Shown in pieces: positions 45,548 to 54,657 of a DNA stretch of 64,000 nucleotides. Position 1 is the stretch's first letter. The number at the start of each line of letters is the position of its first letter. The stretch covers positions 248,001 to 312,000 of the forward strand of contig CAVYDG010000021.1 of the NCBI GenBank assembly GCA_963767245.1, read 5' to 3'. Position numbers and translations under genes: made by a program. The DNA comes from Roseiarcus sp963767245. Lineage in GTDB: Bacteria > Pseudomonadota > Alphaproteobacteria > Rhizobiales > Beijerinckiaceae. Under the pieces are notes generated by a model that saw only the letters and a list, made by a program, of their open reading frames with translations, had not been told where the DNA came from and made no database searches.

Positions 45548-45764
45548 GATACGTGCGCAACGGCCGGCGTGGGCTCATGCGATCGGCAACGTCGTCGCGC
45601 TCATCCTCGCAACGCTCAACATGTTCGTTCACTCGCGGGATGCATGGACTTCGGTCGTGCCGTGGGGCCTCGCGCTTTCCGCCGCAACCGTACTGATCCT
45701 CATGTTTACCGTCTGGATGGGCCGATCACTGGTCTACGCCCAGAGTTCCGGAGTCGCCGAATGA
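45282..45764 (+). CDS. DUF2231 membrane protein
   Basis: 160 residues with four helices (MLVPVPIACFVGVLLTDLTY; NFSAWLVTVGVIVGFVAAIF; AHAIGNVVALILATLNMFVH; VVPWGLALSAATVLILMFTV). The HPMLVPVP opening is the hallmark of DUF2231. Some members have been linked to cytochrome or redox partners. The genuine start may be the ATG at 45303 (MENPLPV). Coupled by overlap to the next gene, so it may anchor the dehydrogenase in the membrane or pass electrons. Confidence 0.85.
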   Translation: MRARETPMENPLPVADPHSKMLIFRQPIHPMLVPVPIACFVGVLLTDLTYWWSADMMWANFSAWLVTVGVIVGFVAAIFGLIDFLSNRLIRAQRPAWAHAIGNVVALILATLNMFVHSRDAWTSVVPWGLALSAATVLILMFTVWMGRSLVYAQSSGVAE

Positions 45765-47089
45765 GATCCATCCTCAAACTGCTGTCGGCGGCTCTCGTCG
45801 CTGCGCCCGCGCTGATGCTCGCGGCATACGCCGACGAGCCCTTTAATGTTCAAAGTCAGATCGGGCCCAATCCCGTTCTGCCGGAGATTAAACAATACCT
45901 TTTTCCGCCGATGCATCTCTCGTCTGTCGTTGGATGGAAGACCGGCGAAATACCCACTGTCGCAGCGGGGTTGAAGATTGAAGCCCTCGCCACCGGCCTT
46001 CAGCATCCGCGCTCGCTCTATACACTTCCTAACGGGGACGTCCTGGTGGTCGAATCGAAAGCGCCGCCGCCGCAGCCCATTACCAGGCCGAAAGACATTG
46101 TCATGCGGTTCATCGAAAAGGGGGTGACCTCAGGGGGCGACCCTGGGCCGAGCAACCGCATCACGCTCTTGCGCTATGATGCCGCAAGGGGAAAGCCGCC
46201 GATGCAATCGGTCTTTCTCGACCATCTTCATTCGCCCTTCGGCGTGGCTTTGGTCGGCGACGACCTCTATGTCGCGAACACCGACGCCATCGTTCGCTAC
46301 CCTTATCATGAAGGCGATGAGACGATTTCTGCGAGCGGCGTTACCCTGACGCCGCTGCCAGGCGGTCCGATCGATCACCATTGGACGAAGAGCCTGACGG
46401 CGAGTCGGGACGGTTCGCTGCTTTATGTCGGCGTGGGCTCCAACAGCAATATCACCGAGAACGGCATGGAGGCGGAAGAAAACCGCGCTGCGATCTGGGA
46501 GGTCGACCGCGCCAGCGGGCGCTGGCGAATTTATGCGAGCGGCCTGCGCAATCCGAACGGACTGACTTGCGAGCCGCAAACCGGCGCGCTCTGGACCGTC
46601 GTCAACGAGCGTGATGAACTCGGTCCGAACCTCGTGCCGGACTATATGACGTCCGTGAAAGATGGCGGCTTCTATGGCTGGCCCTACAGCTACTACGGCC
46701 AGCACCTTGATCCGCGCGTCGAGCCGCAACGCCCGGATCTGGTCGAGAAAGCGATTGTTCCCGATTATGCGCTGAGTTCGCACGTTGCTCCGCTCGGACT
46801 CGTTTTTGATACCGCCGACGGTTTGCCTCAGAAATATCGCGGCGGCGCGTTCGTCGGCGAACACGGAAGTTGGGACCGTCCGACTTTCAATGGCTTCAAA
46901 GTCGTCTTCGTGCCGTTCCGCAGCGGTCACCCCGATGGGAAAGCCGAGGATGTCGTCACCGATTTCCTTGACGCCGAAGGAAGAGCGCGTGGACGACCCG
47001 TCGGCCTCGCGCTCGACAAGTCGGGCGCGCTTCTGATTGCTGATGACGTTGGAAATACGGTTTGGCGCGTGACCTCTGCCGGCCAATAA
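45761..47089 (+). CDS. sorbosone-dehydrogenase-like beta-propeller protein
   Basis: 442 residues. A signal peptide (MRSILKLLSAALVAAPALML..) and a long propeller: GLQHPRSLYTLPNGDVLVVE, HSPFGVALVGDDLYVANTDA, SRDGSLLYVGVGSNSNITEN, GLRNPNGLTCEPQTGALWTV, then VNERDELGPNLVPDYMTSV and GAFVGEHGSWDRP. These are the repeats of soluble PQQ-glucose/L-sorbosone dehydrogenase-like enzymes, with the usual Ca/PQQ residues around NERDELG and GEHGSW. It probably oxidises a sugar or aldehyde in the periplasm. Starts by ATGA overlap with DUF2231. Confidence 0.9.
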   Translation: MRSILKLLSAALVAAPALMLAAYADEPFNVQSQIGPNPVLPEIKQYLFPPMHLSSVVGWKTGEIPTVAAGLKIEALATGLQHPRSLYTLPNGDVLVVESKAPPPQPITRPKDIVMRFIEKGVTSGGDPGPSNRITLLRYDAARGKPPMQSVFLDHLHSPFGVALVGDDLYVANTDAIVRYPYHEGDETISASGVTLTPLPGGPIDHHWTKSLTASRDGSLLYVGVGSNSNITENGMEAEENRAAIWEVDRASGRWRIYASGLRNPNGLTCEPQTGALWTVVNERDELGPNLVPDYMTSVKDGGFYGWPYSYYGQHLDPRVEPQRPDLVEKAIVPDYALSSHVAPLGLVFDTADGLPQKYRGGAFVGEHGSWDRPTFNGFKVVFVPFRSGHPDGKAEDVVTDFLDAEGRARGRPVGLALDKSGALLIADDVGNTVWRVTSAGQ

Positions 47090-47203
47090 TCCTCCTCTCA
47101 GAACTATCGAGGTCGTCTTCGCCGGGGCCGCCCACCGCTGGGTCGTCAAGCTGACTCAGCTCTCACCTGGAAGACTGGGTCGAATGTCCTCTTGAGTTGT
47201 GGC

Positions 47204-47965
47204 TTAAGCGATAAGATTCTGCAGCGTAAGAGCATTGTTTAACGCCGCGCCCAGGCCGGTGTTGTCGAAAATGCACCACGCCGAAGCGCCGGACGCTGCA
47301 TCCCCTCGTAGCCTCGCCTGCAACGCGATCAGCGCCGCATATTCGTATTCGGAAAAATACATCGTCGGCGAACCGTGCCAGCGATAGTAGCGTACGTCCA
47401 GGCAACCCCCGGGCTCATCTCCCTCCGGCGCAATCGGCGGATCGGCGGCCACTCGTGAATTACGCCGCTCACGTAACCAGTGATTGATCTCGGTCGTGAA
47501 CCAGCTCGGGTGTCGCGGCTCAATTGCGACCGGTGTGGAAAAGCGCATGCGAAGGACCGCGACGAACGACTCGGCGATATGTTGTTCGAAGACCAAAGTC
47601 GGAGGAAGCTGAACCAATATGAGGCCAAGCTTTGCCCCAAGCCCGTGGACCTGCGTCGCAAATCCCTCGAGCAGCTGGTCGCAATCGACCAGCCGCCGAT
47701 CATGGCTGATGGTCCGTGGAACTTTGACGGCGAATTGAAATCCAGGGGGCGTTGACGCCGCCCATCGGATATAAGTCTCGATCCGATGCGGTTTGTAGAA
47801 CGAGGTGTTAATCTCGACCGCGTTGAGACGTTGAGCATAGCGTTCAAGCTGGCTCCCATCCCGCGGGAGTTCCGCTGCCTTTTGCGCCGACATGCTCCAT
47901 CCCGCAACCCCGACGAACAAATTTCTGCTCAATGCATCGTGCGCCAAATTCATCAGGAGGCCCAT
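47204..47965 (-). CDS. DUF72 protein (YecE-like)
   Basis: 253 residues; a start at 47953 (MNLAHDAL) is equally good. A TIM-barrel-type protein with VGVAGWSMSAQKAAELP, NAVEINTSFYKPHRIETYIR, FAVKVPRTISHDRRL, LGLILVQLPPTLVFEQ and AIEPRHPSWFTTEINHWLRE. The ending YYRWHGSPTMYFSEYEYAAL is the usual R-x-H-G block. The family is widespread, of unknown biochemical role. Length is normal. Confidence 0.88.
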   Translation of the reverse strand: MGLLMNLAHDALSRNLFVGVAGWSMSAQKAAELPRDGSQLERYAQRLNAVEINTSFYKPHRIETYIRWAASTPPGFQFAVKVPRTISHDRRLVDCDQLLEGFATQVHGLGAKLGLILVQLPPTLVFEQHIAESFVAVLRMRFSTPVAIEPRHPSWFTTEINHWLRERRNSRVAADPPIAPEGDEPGGCLDVRYYRWHGSPTMYFSEYEYAALIALQARLRGDAASGASAWCIFDNTGLGAALNNALTLQNLIA

Positions 47966-48171
47966 AAGACCAGGAAGAGCGCACGCGAACGGACTCGCCG
48001 CTTGGCCCCCTTCACGCAGCGCCCTCGTCAGTCCGAGACCATGATTTGCTCAATTTGATGTGATCCGGAAAGTCGCAGGGGACATTCGACACAGTCACGA
48101 TCCCCAAGGGTGCGGGAGAAATCGGTAGCGGTAGCCGCAAACGGGAAATCAATCGGCGGCGTAGCGATCAT

Positions 48172-49003
48172 TTAACTGCGCGGGCTAGCTCCGATCGTGG
48201 GTGTCCGGATTCGCACCAAGCCCGCGACTTCAGACGCGATAGACCGCCGCGCCCGATACGCAGCAAAGTTAAGCCCCCCGAAGCCGATAACATCATCGCC
48301 CAGGTCGAGGGCTCGGGGACGGTCGCAGACACGAAGTTGTCAAAGACGCCCGAGGCCGTGGTGACACTTGCGCCGTTCGGCAGAGTGAGGGTCAGCATCG
48401 GCGGATCCCCAAAATCGGCGACGCCGCTGACGCCGTCTACCTCGCCCAGGAGTTCGGCAAAAACAATAATGGGCGAATCGTTGGCGACTTCGAAGCTCAA
48501 CGGAATCGACGAGGGTGGCGTCGCCGTGTTGAAGAACGCACCCGTCGAGGCCATAAGCTCGCTGTGGTCATTGAATTCGGTCTGGGACCCCTCCTCAAGG
48601 GAGGCGATGCCAAAGGACGATCCGGTCAACGCCCCCGGAAAGCTGAGGGTGGCCGTAATCGTCTCGCCGCCGGCCGGCAATCCCTCAAAAGTGAAGGAAT
48701 CCCACATTGCCGCGGACGCAACGCCGGTCTGCGCATAAGCGGTGAGGATCCCGGTCGTGAGATCGGCGGTCGAAGACAAAGAAAGTGAGTCCAGCGAACT
48801 GGCCGCCGAAGCCGTTGTCGTTTCCGCCGCCCCTTGCTGATCGACAGCCACGAAGCAGCCTCCCGCGGTCACCGCGTCGACACCGTAAGCGCCACTCAGA
48901 TACGAAGCTGTCGGATTGCGCAAAGGGCATATGCCGCATGGGCCGACAGAAGGAGGGCCGCAGCGGCCGGGAGGCCTACCCATGACCTCGCAAATCGACT
49001 CAT
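48172..49003 (-). pseudogene. PEP-CTERM protein, two frameshifts
   Basis: A signal peptide at 49003 (MSRFARSWVGLPAAAALLLS, then AHAAYA) is in one frame. After a shift near 48915 the mature part reads YLSGAYGVDAVTAGGCFVAV and FDNFVSATVPEPSTWAMM. A second shift near 48283 restores the natural tail (IGFGGLNFAAYRARRSIASE). All parts of a normal PEP-CTERM protein of about 275 residues are present: signal, beta-rich middle (ETITATLSFPGALTGSSFGI) and sorting motif. It is either decayed or mis-sequenced. Confidence 0.75.
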
Positions 49004-49101
49004 CGGTTTCGTCTCCGCCTGCACCTCTCAACCCGGAGTGAGACGATACGTAAATTCAATCGTCGTCAATCCGCCAAAAATCGAACCTCATACTTAAGGT
49101 T

Positions 49102-49163
49102 CGCGGCCGTCCGCGGCGCTGGCGAGGGCCATAGACGTGGTCCTGCGGCTGGCAATAGGATGA
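49102..49163 (+). pseudogene. remnant of the small DVILRL-family gene
   Basis: VRGAGEG in one frame, then after a base change IDVVLRLAIG and stop in the next. It recalls GPGESYSDVILRL and lies about 100 bases from a PEP-CTERM gene. Short and weak. Confidence 0.4.
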
Positions 49164-49164
49164 G

Positions 49165-49195
49165 GCCGTCGGTCGACCGGTCGGCCGTTTTGTTT
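49165..49195 (+). terminator. hairpin followed by TTTTGTTTT
   Basis: GGCCG..CGGCC outer stem with an internal CGGT/ACCG pair, then TTTTGTTTT. Its wording is like the terminator at 25962. Confidence 0.6.
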
Positions 49196-49269
49196 TGGCG
49201 GGGACAACTAAGCGCCGGTAGTGTTTGATGGCTTGGCGCGCGCTAAATCTCGAACAAGCGCGCTATTCT

Positions 49270-49307
49270 GCCCCGCGCTGGCGTTCCTCTTGGCGCGGGG
49301 CTTTTTT
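49270..49307 (+). terminator. intrinsic terminator
   Basis: GCCCCGCGC stem paired with GCGCGGGGC, loop about 14 bases, then six T at 49302-49307. No good gene ends just before it on the plus strand. Confidence 0.65.
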
Positions 49308-49433
49308 GTGGGGGTACCGTTCGACGGTGAACATGCTTGCCCCAGCGCGCAATAAGGGCGCCGGCGTCCTTCGGTTCATGCGGCGTTCAGATAGCCTTTG
49401 GGATATGTCGTCGCTTCAACAGGAACAATTCCG

Positions 49434-49712
49434 ATGATCAAGAGTCTTGTCGCCGCCGCCCTCGTAGTCGGTCTCGCGGGTTACGCCGTCGCGCAGGAAA
49501 CCGTGCCCGGCGCGCCGGCCGGCACCGCACCGATGACCCCGGCCCCAGGGACTCACCCCCCGATCCCAGGGATGACCCCCGCTAAGACGGGATCGCATCA
49601 ACGCCACCTCCGGCGCAAGGGCAACACGGCAGCACACCGCGCTAGAGCTTCAGCCCACCACATGCACCAAATGCGCACCGCTCCCGCCGCGCCCGCCGCT
49701 CCGAAGAGCTGA
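49434..49712 (+). CDS. small secreted basic protein
   Basis: 92 residues. A signal peptide (MIKSLVAAALVVGLAGYAVA) then QETVPGAPAGTAPMTPAPGT and a histidine/arginine/alanine-rich end (HQRHLRRKGNTAAHRARASA). The P-G-A-P-x-G-T-A-P start of the mature part is shared with the secreted protein at 25618. Likely disordered and periplasmic. Function unknown. Confidence 0.65.
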   Translation: MIKSLVAAALVVGLAGYAVAQETVPGAPAGTAPMTPAPGTHPPIPGMTPAKTGSHQRHLRRKGNTAAHRARASAHHMHQMRTAPAAPAAPKS

Positions 49713-49839
49713 TCGGTCGCCGCGCGCGCCTTGGGCCGGCGCGACTCGATGAGGTTGGTTGGTTGGTCCGGGGTCAAACTTTGGACCCGCGGTCGAGCAA
49801 TCTCCCGGGGGCGTTTTTTCTCGGGAGTTAACGACGCTC

Positions 49840-50235
49840 TTAGATACTCGCTGCGACCGAGAGTTTCCGTCGCTGGCGATAGCGGGCAAAGCCGAGATCG
49901 GCAAAGCCGATGAGCATCATTGCCCAGGTTGAGGGTTCGGGGACCACTGGAGGCGTGATGTCTGGGGCGATCAAGTACGAAGACGGAGTGAGCACGCCGC
50001 CATCGGCGAAGTCGTAAGTCGGGAGCAAGCCGTCGTGGAAGGCGTCGTCCGCCAAGAACAGGGCCGCGTAGAAATCGGCGGCGCTGATCCCGCTCGGGTT
50101 GGCGAAGCCGCCCAGCACAAGGTTGCCCTCTGATAGCACTTCGTGCACCGGCAAGCCGTCGAATGCGAACGACGCCGGCTTTGGTCCTAATGTACGCGGC
50201 GCACAGGCCCTAAGAATCGACTTCCCCACCGAACT
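49840..50235 (-). pseudogene. PEP-CTERM protein, N-terminally truncated
   Basis: The end VVPEPSTWAMMLIGFADLGF then ARYRQRRKL is a full sorting signal. In front are about 75 protein-like residues (FDGLPVHEVLSEGNLVLGGF, SGISAADFYAALFLADDAF). No signal peptide is found upstream; the region before residue 45 has shadow-like composition and abuts the end of the kinase gene. The first half of the gene appears lost. Confidence 0.65.
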
Positions 50236-50251
50236 CAACCAGTCGCCCCGG

Positions 50252-51862
50252 TTAGAGCGGGATATCCAAGTCATAGACGACGCCTGTCGGCGCGAACTCG
50301 ATGTGTGTCGCGCCGCCATGCCCTTCCACGGCGCGTTCGATCATCATCGAGCCAAAGCCGCGACGCTGCGGCGGCTGCACTGGCGGCCCGCCGGACTCGC
50401 GCCATTGCAGTCGCAGGCGATCGTGCTTCGCGCTCACTTCCCATTCCACGCTCACGACGCCCTCGGCGTTGGAGAAGGCGCCGTATTTGACCGCGTTCGT
50501 GCCCAGTTCGTGGAGGATCATCGACGTCACAAGCGCCTGGTTGGGATCGAGGGCGGCGGGGGGTCCAGATACCCGAAAGCGCTCGCGATTGCGTTCGCGG
50601 AAAGGGTCGAGTGCGCTTTCGACGACCGCCTCGACTGATGCGCCGTCCCAGTTTCGAAGCGTGAGGAGATCATGCGCGCTTGCCAAAGCTTGAATGCGGG
50701 CGTCGAAGGCGGCGCGCGCGCCGGTCGGCGAATCACGAAATGTCTGCCGCGCGATCGCCATCACCGTCGAGAGTGAATTCTTCACGCGGTGCTTCATCTC
50801 GTTGAGCAGAAGCTCTTTCGCCTCTTCGGCGCGCCGGCGCTGCGCGACCTCATCCTGCAACAATCGGTGGAGACGCGCGTTGTCCATGGCGATTGCGGCG
50901 TGGCCGGCGATGCCCACCAATATGTCTTCAGCTTCTCGATTGAAGACGCCGGCCTCGCTGTGCCCGATGAAAATTCCGCCAAGAACTTCGCCGGTTCGAC
51001 CGATGATCGGCGCGGCCAAATAGCTGCTGAGCCCCAAGTTGGGCTCCGAGGCCTCTCCCTCCATGAGCCCGCCGACGATCTGGGGATCGGTGCGGACGTC
51101 GTCGGAGCGAATGAGCCTAGTGTCTCTACACGTCGACCTCGCCAGGTTCTCGAAGACCTCTGGCGGCGCGCCACATGTCGCGAAGACCATGTGAGCCGCG
51201 CCATCCGCTCCGACGGCGTCGTAACAGAATGCGCCGAATTCAGCCCCCGCCACTTCAGTCGCTGTGTCGATGACCGCCCGGATCGTGCGATCGAGGTCAA
51301 GATCGCGCGAGATCGTTTTCGAAATGTTATTGAGCGTCGCCAGGCGCAGCGTCTGTCGGCGCAACTGCGCCTCGACGCGCTTTTGTCCGGTGATGTCGCG
51401 GGCGATCTTGGACGCGCCGGTGATCTTGCCCTCGGCGTTGCGGATCGGCGAGACAGTGAGGGAAATGTCGATCTGCGTTCCATCCTTGCGCTGGCGGATC
51501 GTCTGGTAATGGTCAATTCGCTCACCACGAAGAATGCGGCCGAGAGTGCTCGGCTCCTCGTCGTGCCGGTCCTGGGAAATGAGGAGCGTCACGGGCTTTC
51601 CGACGATTTCGTCCGCGGCATAGCCGAAGATTCGTTCCGCGCCAGCGTTCCAGCTCCTAATGACCCCGTTCAAGTCGATGCTGATGATCCCATCGTCCGA
51701 CGACGAGACGATCGCGGCGAGACGCTGCGCGTCCTCGTCGTTCCATTCGCGGTCCCTGAGGTCCGTCAGCAGGTTGACCGCGCCTGCAAGCGCGCCATCG
51801 CCTTCTCGGGTGCGGTCGGTCTCAATCGCCCCAACGGCACGCCTTTGAGCCGGGATTGTCAT
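50252..51862 (-). CDS. PAS-GAF sensor kinase of the HWE/HisKA_2 type
   Basis: 536 residues from MTIPAQRRAVGAIE. The PAS domain is at about 45-165 (SSSDDGIISIDLNGVIRSWN, ERIFGYAADEIVGKPVTLLI, DITGQKRVEAQL). The GAF domain is at about 180-330 (FGAFCYDAVGADG, SSYLAAPIIGRTGEVLGGIF). The phospho-acceptor is in LNEMKHRVKNSLSTVMAIAR, and the ATP lid holds ILHELGTNAVKYGAF. This group often signals to receivers in the general stress response of Alphaproteobacteria. No transmembrane helix, so it is cytoplasmic. No partner regulator lies next to it; the receiver at 9.2 kb is one candidate. Confidence 0.9.
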   Translation of the reverse strand: MTIPAQRRAVGAIETDRTREGDGALAGAVNLLTDLRDREWNDEDAQRLAAIVSSSDDGIISIDLNGVIRSWNAGAERIFGYAADEIVGKPVTLLISQDRHDEEPSTLGRILRGERIDHYQTIRQRKDGTQIDISLTVSPIRNAEGKITGASKIARDITGQKRVEAQLRRQTLRLATLNNISKTISRDLDLDRTIRAVIDTATEVAGAEFGAFCYDAVGADGAAHMVFATCGAPPEVFENLARSTCRDTRLIRSDDVRTDPQIVGGLMEGEASEPNLGLSSYLAAPIIGRTGEVLGGIFIGHSEAGVFNREAEDILVGIAGHAAIAMDNARLHRLLQDEVAQRRRAEEAKELLLNEMKHRVKNSLSTVMAIARQTFRDSPTGARAAFDARIQALASAHDLLTLRNWDGASVEAVVESALDPFRERNRERFRVSGPPAALDPNQALVTSMILHELGTNAVKYGAFSNAEGVVSVEWEVSAKHDRLRLQWRESGGPPVQPPQRRGFGSMMIERAVEGHGGATHIEFAPTGVVYDLDIPL

Positions 51863-52245
51863 CGTGGACTTCCTCGACTTGGATTCTGACCACGCTTGGC
51901 GCGCCGCCGTCGAGCTGTTGACCATTCTCCGTTTCGCCACGCGGCTGGCGCAATCGAAAAATTAGTTAAGGAGCAACGCCCCTGGCTGTCAATGCCATGA
52001 CCCGGACGGCAATTGCGAGGGATTGATCCAGGACACTTCGACGCGCTCATATTTCTGCGTGCTCCCGCGCATCGCTTGGGGAAGCTTCGCAAACCACGTC
52101 AGGCGAGCAATTAAAGTTCGCCGCCGGCGCGAAACAGTCGGAGAACTCGGCTTTGATTGGCCATCCAACCGGCGTAGGTTGAAACGGGGTATAGTCGAGC
52201 GCGAGCCACGCCGCTGACAGGAAACTCGGGGCGTCAGGTAGGTCG
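51863..52245. other. divergent intergenic region, no supported gene
   Basis: About 380 bases between the kinase and the P450. It should hold both promoters. I see no exact EcfG site and no RNA gene. Confidence 0.5.
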
Positions 52246-53409
52246 ATGTTTCGGTTCGATCCTTATTCGCCGGCGATTGACGCCGATCCTTTCCCCGCCT
52301 ACCGGCGGCTGCGCGATGATTACCCCTGCTTTTGGAGCGACGAGGCCAACGCCTGGGTTCTGTCGCGCTTCGCCGACATCGTCGCCGCGCTCAATGATTG
52401 GCGGACCTATTCATCTGCCAAGGGGAACCTAATGACGGAGGTGCGCAACCGCGCCGGCGCGACGATTGGCACCACCGACCCTCCGCGTCACGACCGGCTC
52501 CGCGGGCTCGTTCAGTACGCCTTCATGAAGCGCAATCTCAACTCGCTGACGCCGGCAATTCGCGACATCGCCCGAGACGTCGTGGGAACGCTCAAAGGCC
52601 GCGCGCGCTTCGATTTCATCGCCGACTTCAGCTCGAAATTCACTGTGCGAGTGCTTTTCGCGACGCTCGGGCTGCCAATTGGCGACGAGGCCGCAGTGCG
52701 CGAGAAGATAATGTTGACGGTGCAATCCGACGCGAGCACGCGCGCCAAGGGGCCCGAGCACATCGCCGCCTATGGCTGGATGGAGGACTACGCCGCCAAG
52801 GTGATCGCGGAGCGCCGCGCTCGTCCGCAGAACGATCTGATTTCGGAGCTTTCTCTGGCGGACATTCATGGCGACCGGCTTGATGAGCGCGAGGTGTTGC
52901 AAACGACGGTGACGCTAGTCATGGGCGGGTTCGGGTCACTCAACGGGTTTCTTGCCATGCTCGCCCTCAATCTCGCCGACACCCCTGAGGCGCGGGAGGC
53001 AGTGGTCGCCAATCCCGCCCTTCTGCCCGACGCAATCGAAGAGTCGTTGCGCTACAACACTTCAGCGCAGCGCTTCCGGCGATACCTGACAAAAGACGTG
53101 GAGCTGCATGGTCAGTGGATGCGCGAGGGCGATTTCGTCTGCCTCGCCTTTGGTTCGGGCAACCGCGACGACCGGCAATATGCAGATGCTGACGCCTATC
53201 AGCTCGCGCGCAGGCCGCGCGGCCATCTCGGATTTGGCGGCTCGGTCCACGCCTGTCTCGGCGCCTCGATCGCGCGGCTCTCCTCAAAAATCGCGATGGA
53301 GGAATTCCACAAGGCGATGCCACGCTATGAACGCGCCGAGACAAGCTTGTCGTGGATGCCGTCTTCGACGTTCCGCAACCCGCTCCGGCTCGAGCTCACG
53401 ACGATATAG
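52246..53409 (+). CDS. cytochrome P450
   Basis: 387 residues, a normal size for a soluble bacterial P450. The heme cysteine is C337 in GFGGSVHACLG; E266-S-L-R269 is the K-helix ExxR; H335 is the expected H of the heme motif. In the I helix (LVMGGFGSLNG, 224-234) the usual acid before the threonine is Gly230, and Ser231 takes the Thr place. That pair normally handles proton delivery to bound oxygen, so this enzyme may use another route or peroxide. No ferredoxin or reductase gene is adjacent. Substrate unknown. Confidence 0.9.
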   Translation: MFRFDPYSPAIDADPFPAYRRLRDDYPCFWSDEANAWVLSRFADIVAALNDWRTYSSAKGNLMTEVRNRAGATIGTTDPPRHDRLRGLVQYAFMKRNLNSLTPAIRDIARDVVGTLKGRARFDFIADFSSKFTVRVLFATLGLPIGDEAAVREKIMLTVQSDASTRAKGPEHIAAYGWMEDYAAKVIAERRARPQNDLISELSLADIHGDRLDEREVLQTTVTLVMGGFGSLNGFLAMLALNLADTPEAREAVVANPALLPDAIEESLRYNTSAQRFRRYLTKDVELHGQWMREGDFVCLAFGSGNRDDRQYADADAYQLARRPRGHLGFGGSVHACLGASIARLSSKIAMEEFHKAMPRYERAETSLSWMPSSTFRNPLRLELTTI

Positions 53410-53478
53410 GGCAGACGATTTTGGACGCCGATACCCCGCTTCACGGGGTCACTTTTCCACGCCGGATCACACTTACTC

Positions 53479-53910
53479 GTGCTTATGAGCTTTTCGCCGC
53501 CGCCAACTTCCTTGGCCGGATACGCCTTGATGCGCGGCGCCATGGCTGAAATCGCAACGTGGATTTTCTTTCCTTCGTTCGTGCTGACGCTCATCGCCGG
53601 CCTGTTGGCGATTGCCTTGAACCGCGCCTATCAGAACGCAGGCTGGGCCTGGGTGAAGCTCGGGACAGGGATTCTGGTCCTCGCGGGCAGCCTATGCGCT
53701 TTGAGCCCTATACAGCAGGAAGCAGAGCGAAGCGGCAGCGCGGTTGCGGGCCAATTGGACTCTGCAACGATCACGGGATCGTTTGAAGCTGAGCGGGGCA
53801 CGCTGTGGATGCTGCTTGCGGTTTCGACAGCCAATGTCGTGCTCGGCATCTGGCACCCCCGCCTCACCCGAATACGCGCTCATCAGAAGACCGATTGGCT
53901 TCAATCATGA
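53479..53910 (+). CDS. small membrane protein
   Basis: About 140 residues with three or four helices (IATWIFFPSFVLTLIAGLLA; LGTGILVLAGSLCALSP; TLWMLLAVSTANVVLGIWHP). The Q-Q-E-A-E-R-S-G-S-A segment lies between. It resembles DUF2269-like integral membrane proteins in layout. The start is unclear: GTG 53479, ATG 53485 or ATG 53530. It is 70 bases after the P450 and may be co-transcribed. Confidence 0.6.
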   Translation: MLMSFSPPPTSLAGYALMRGAMAEIATWIFFPSFVLTLIAGLLAIALNRAYQNAGWAWVKLGTGILVLAGSLCALSPIQQEAERSGSAVAGQLDSATITGSFEAERGTLWMLLAVSTANVVLGIWHPRLTRIRAHQKTDWLQS

Positions 53911-53989
53911 TCGCTAAGCCGGTGCTTGGCCGACTGACGTTTGCGAAGGGCGAATGGGTCGGTTGATGGGTAGGATGCTGGGGTACCCG

Positions 53990-54098
53990 AGATGACGGTG
54001 CGGTCGTCGACACGCGGCTTGCCTGGCCTGCCGCGCGGCAGGTGCGGGCTGAGCGCCTTCCAAGCCTCATCCGACAGCCAAAATAAGCTCTTCGCCAT
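53990..54098 (-). pseudogene. IS5-family transposase, N-terminal fragment
   Basis: MAKSLFWLSDEAWKALSPHL then PRGRPGKPRVDDRTVISG, the usual start of IS5/IS427 OrfA. The homology ends after about 38 residues and the frame continues into unrelated DNA. Confidence 0.75.
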
Positions 54099-54348
54099 GA
54101 AGATCGCCCTCCAGCAACTCAAATCAGGCGTAAATATACAATCAAAATCAATAAACTGTATGGGTACTCAACCTAGGGCCAATTGGGTCGCCTGCGAAAG
54201 GGCGGCTGCTATGTCCCGGAACATTCCTTCAGGCTGAGGGGTTACAACCAAAGGTGTGCGCGACAACCGAAGGGGTGAACGGCGTTCCATTCCAGGAGAG
54301 GAGCCTTGCTCCGGACGAGGAAGGCCACTGTGACGGAGGGAGATAACG
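54099..54348. other. intergenic, carries a possible stress promoter
   Basis: About 250 bases. An AT-rich block (54120-54165) is unlike the surroundings and may be a scar of the IS5 fragment. The EcfG-type site is at 54218-54243. Confidence 0.4.
54218..54243 (+). promoter_or_regulatory. EcfG-type promoter (GGAAC-N17-GGTT)
   Basis: GGAAC at 54218-54222 and GGTT at 54240-54243. The next gene starts at 54349, giving a leader of about 100 bases. One mismatch. Confidence 0.45.
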
Positions 54349-54657
54349 ATGTTCGCTTCTGCCCGCCTGCTTTTCGCGATCGCTTTCATTGGTGGAGTGG
54401 ATAACGCTGCTCTTGCAGGGTCCAGGGCCTCGCTCGCGGACCTTCTGGGGCAAGGCTATGAAGTCAAAGCCACATCCACGCTTTCATTGACAGATTCGAA
54501 AGCGCTCAATGAGGAGAATATCACGCCGACGGTCTTGGTGACTTTGCAAAAAGGCCCCTCGATCGCCGTATGCACTTTCGGCGCTCCATTCTGGGAGCTT
54601 ATCGGCACCGCGAAAAATGATCCCTTGCATACGCCTGAGAGATGCGACGTGACGTAG
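54349..54657 (+). CDS. small secreted protein
   Basis: 102 residues. A signal peptide (MFASARLLFAIAFIGGVDNA..) ends near ALA. The mature part has a helix (ASLADLLGQGYEVKATST) then strands (PTVLVTLQKGPSIAVCTFGA, then FWELIG) and a second cysteine at the end (PERCDVT). The L-L-x-x-G-Y-x-(I/V)-K..(L)Q.G..I..C pattern is known from small exported rhizobial proteins. Ribosome site GGAGGGAG upstream. Confidence 0.7.
   Translation: MFASARLLFAIAFIGGVDNAALAGSRASLADLLGQGYEVKATSTLSLTDSKALNEENITPTVLVTLQKGPSIAVCTFGAPFWELIGTAKNDPLHTPERCDVT

Noticed and set aside
46130..47149. A 339-codon open frame on the minus strand
   Set aside because: It lies opposite the sorbosone-dehydrogenase-like gene, has no family pattern and shadow-like composition.
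50789..51889. A 366-codon open frame on the plus strand
   Set aside because: Antisense to the HWE kinase, whose PAS, GAF and histidine motifs are clear.
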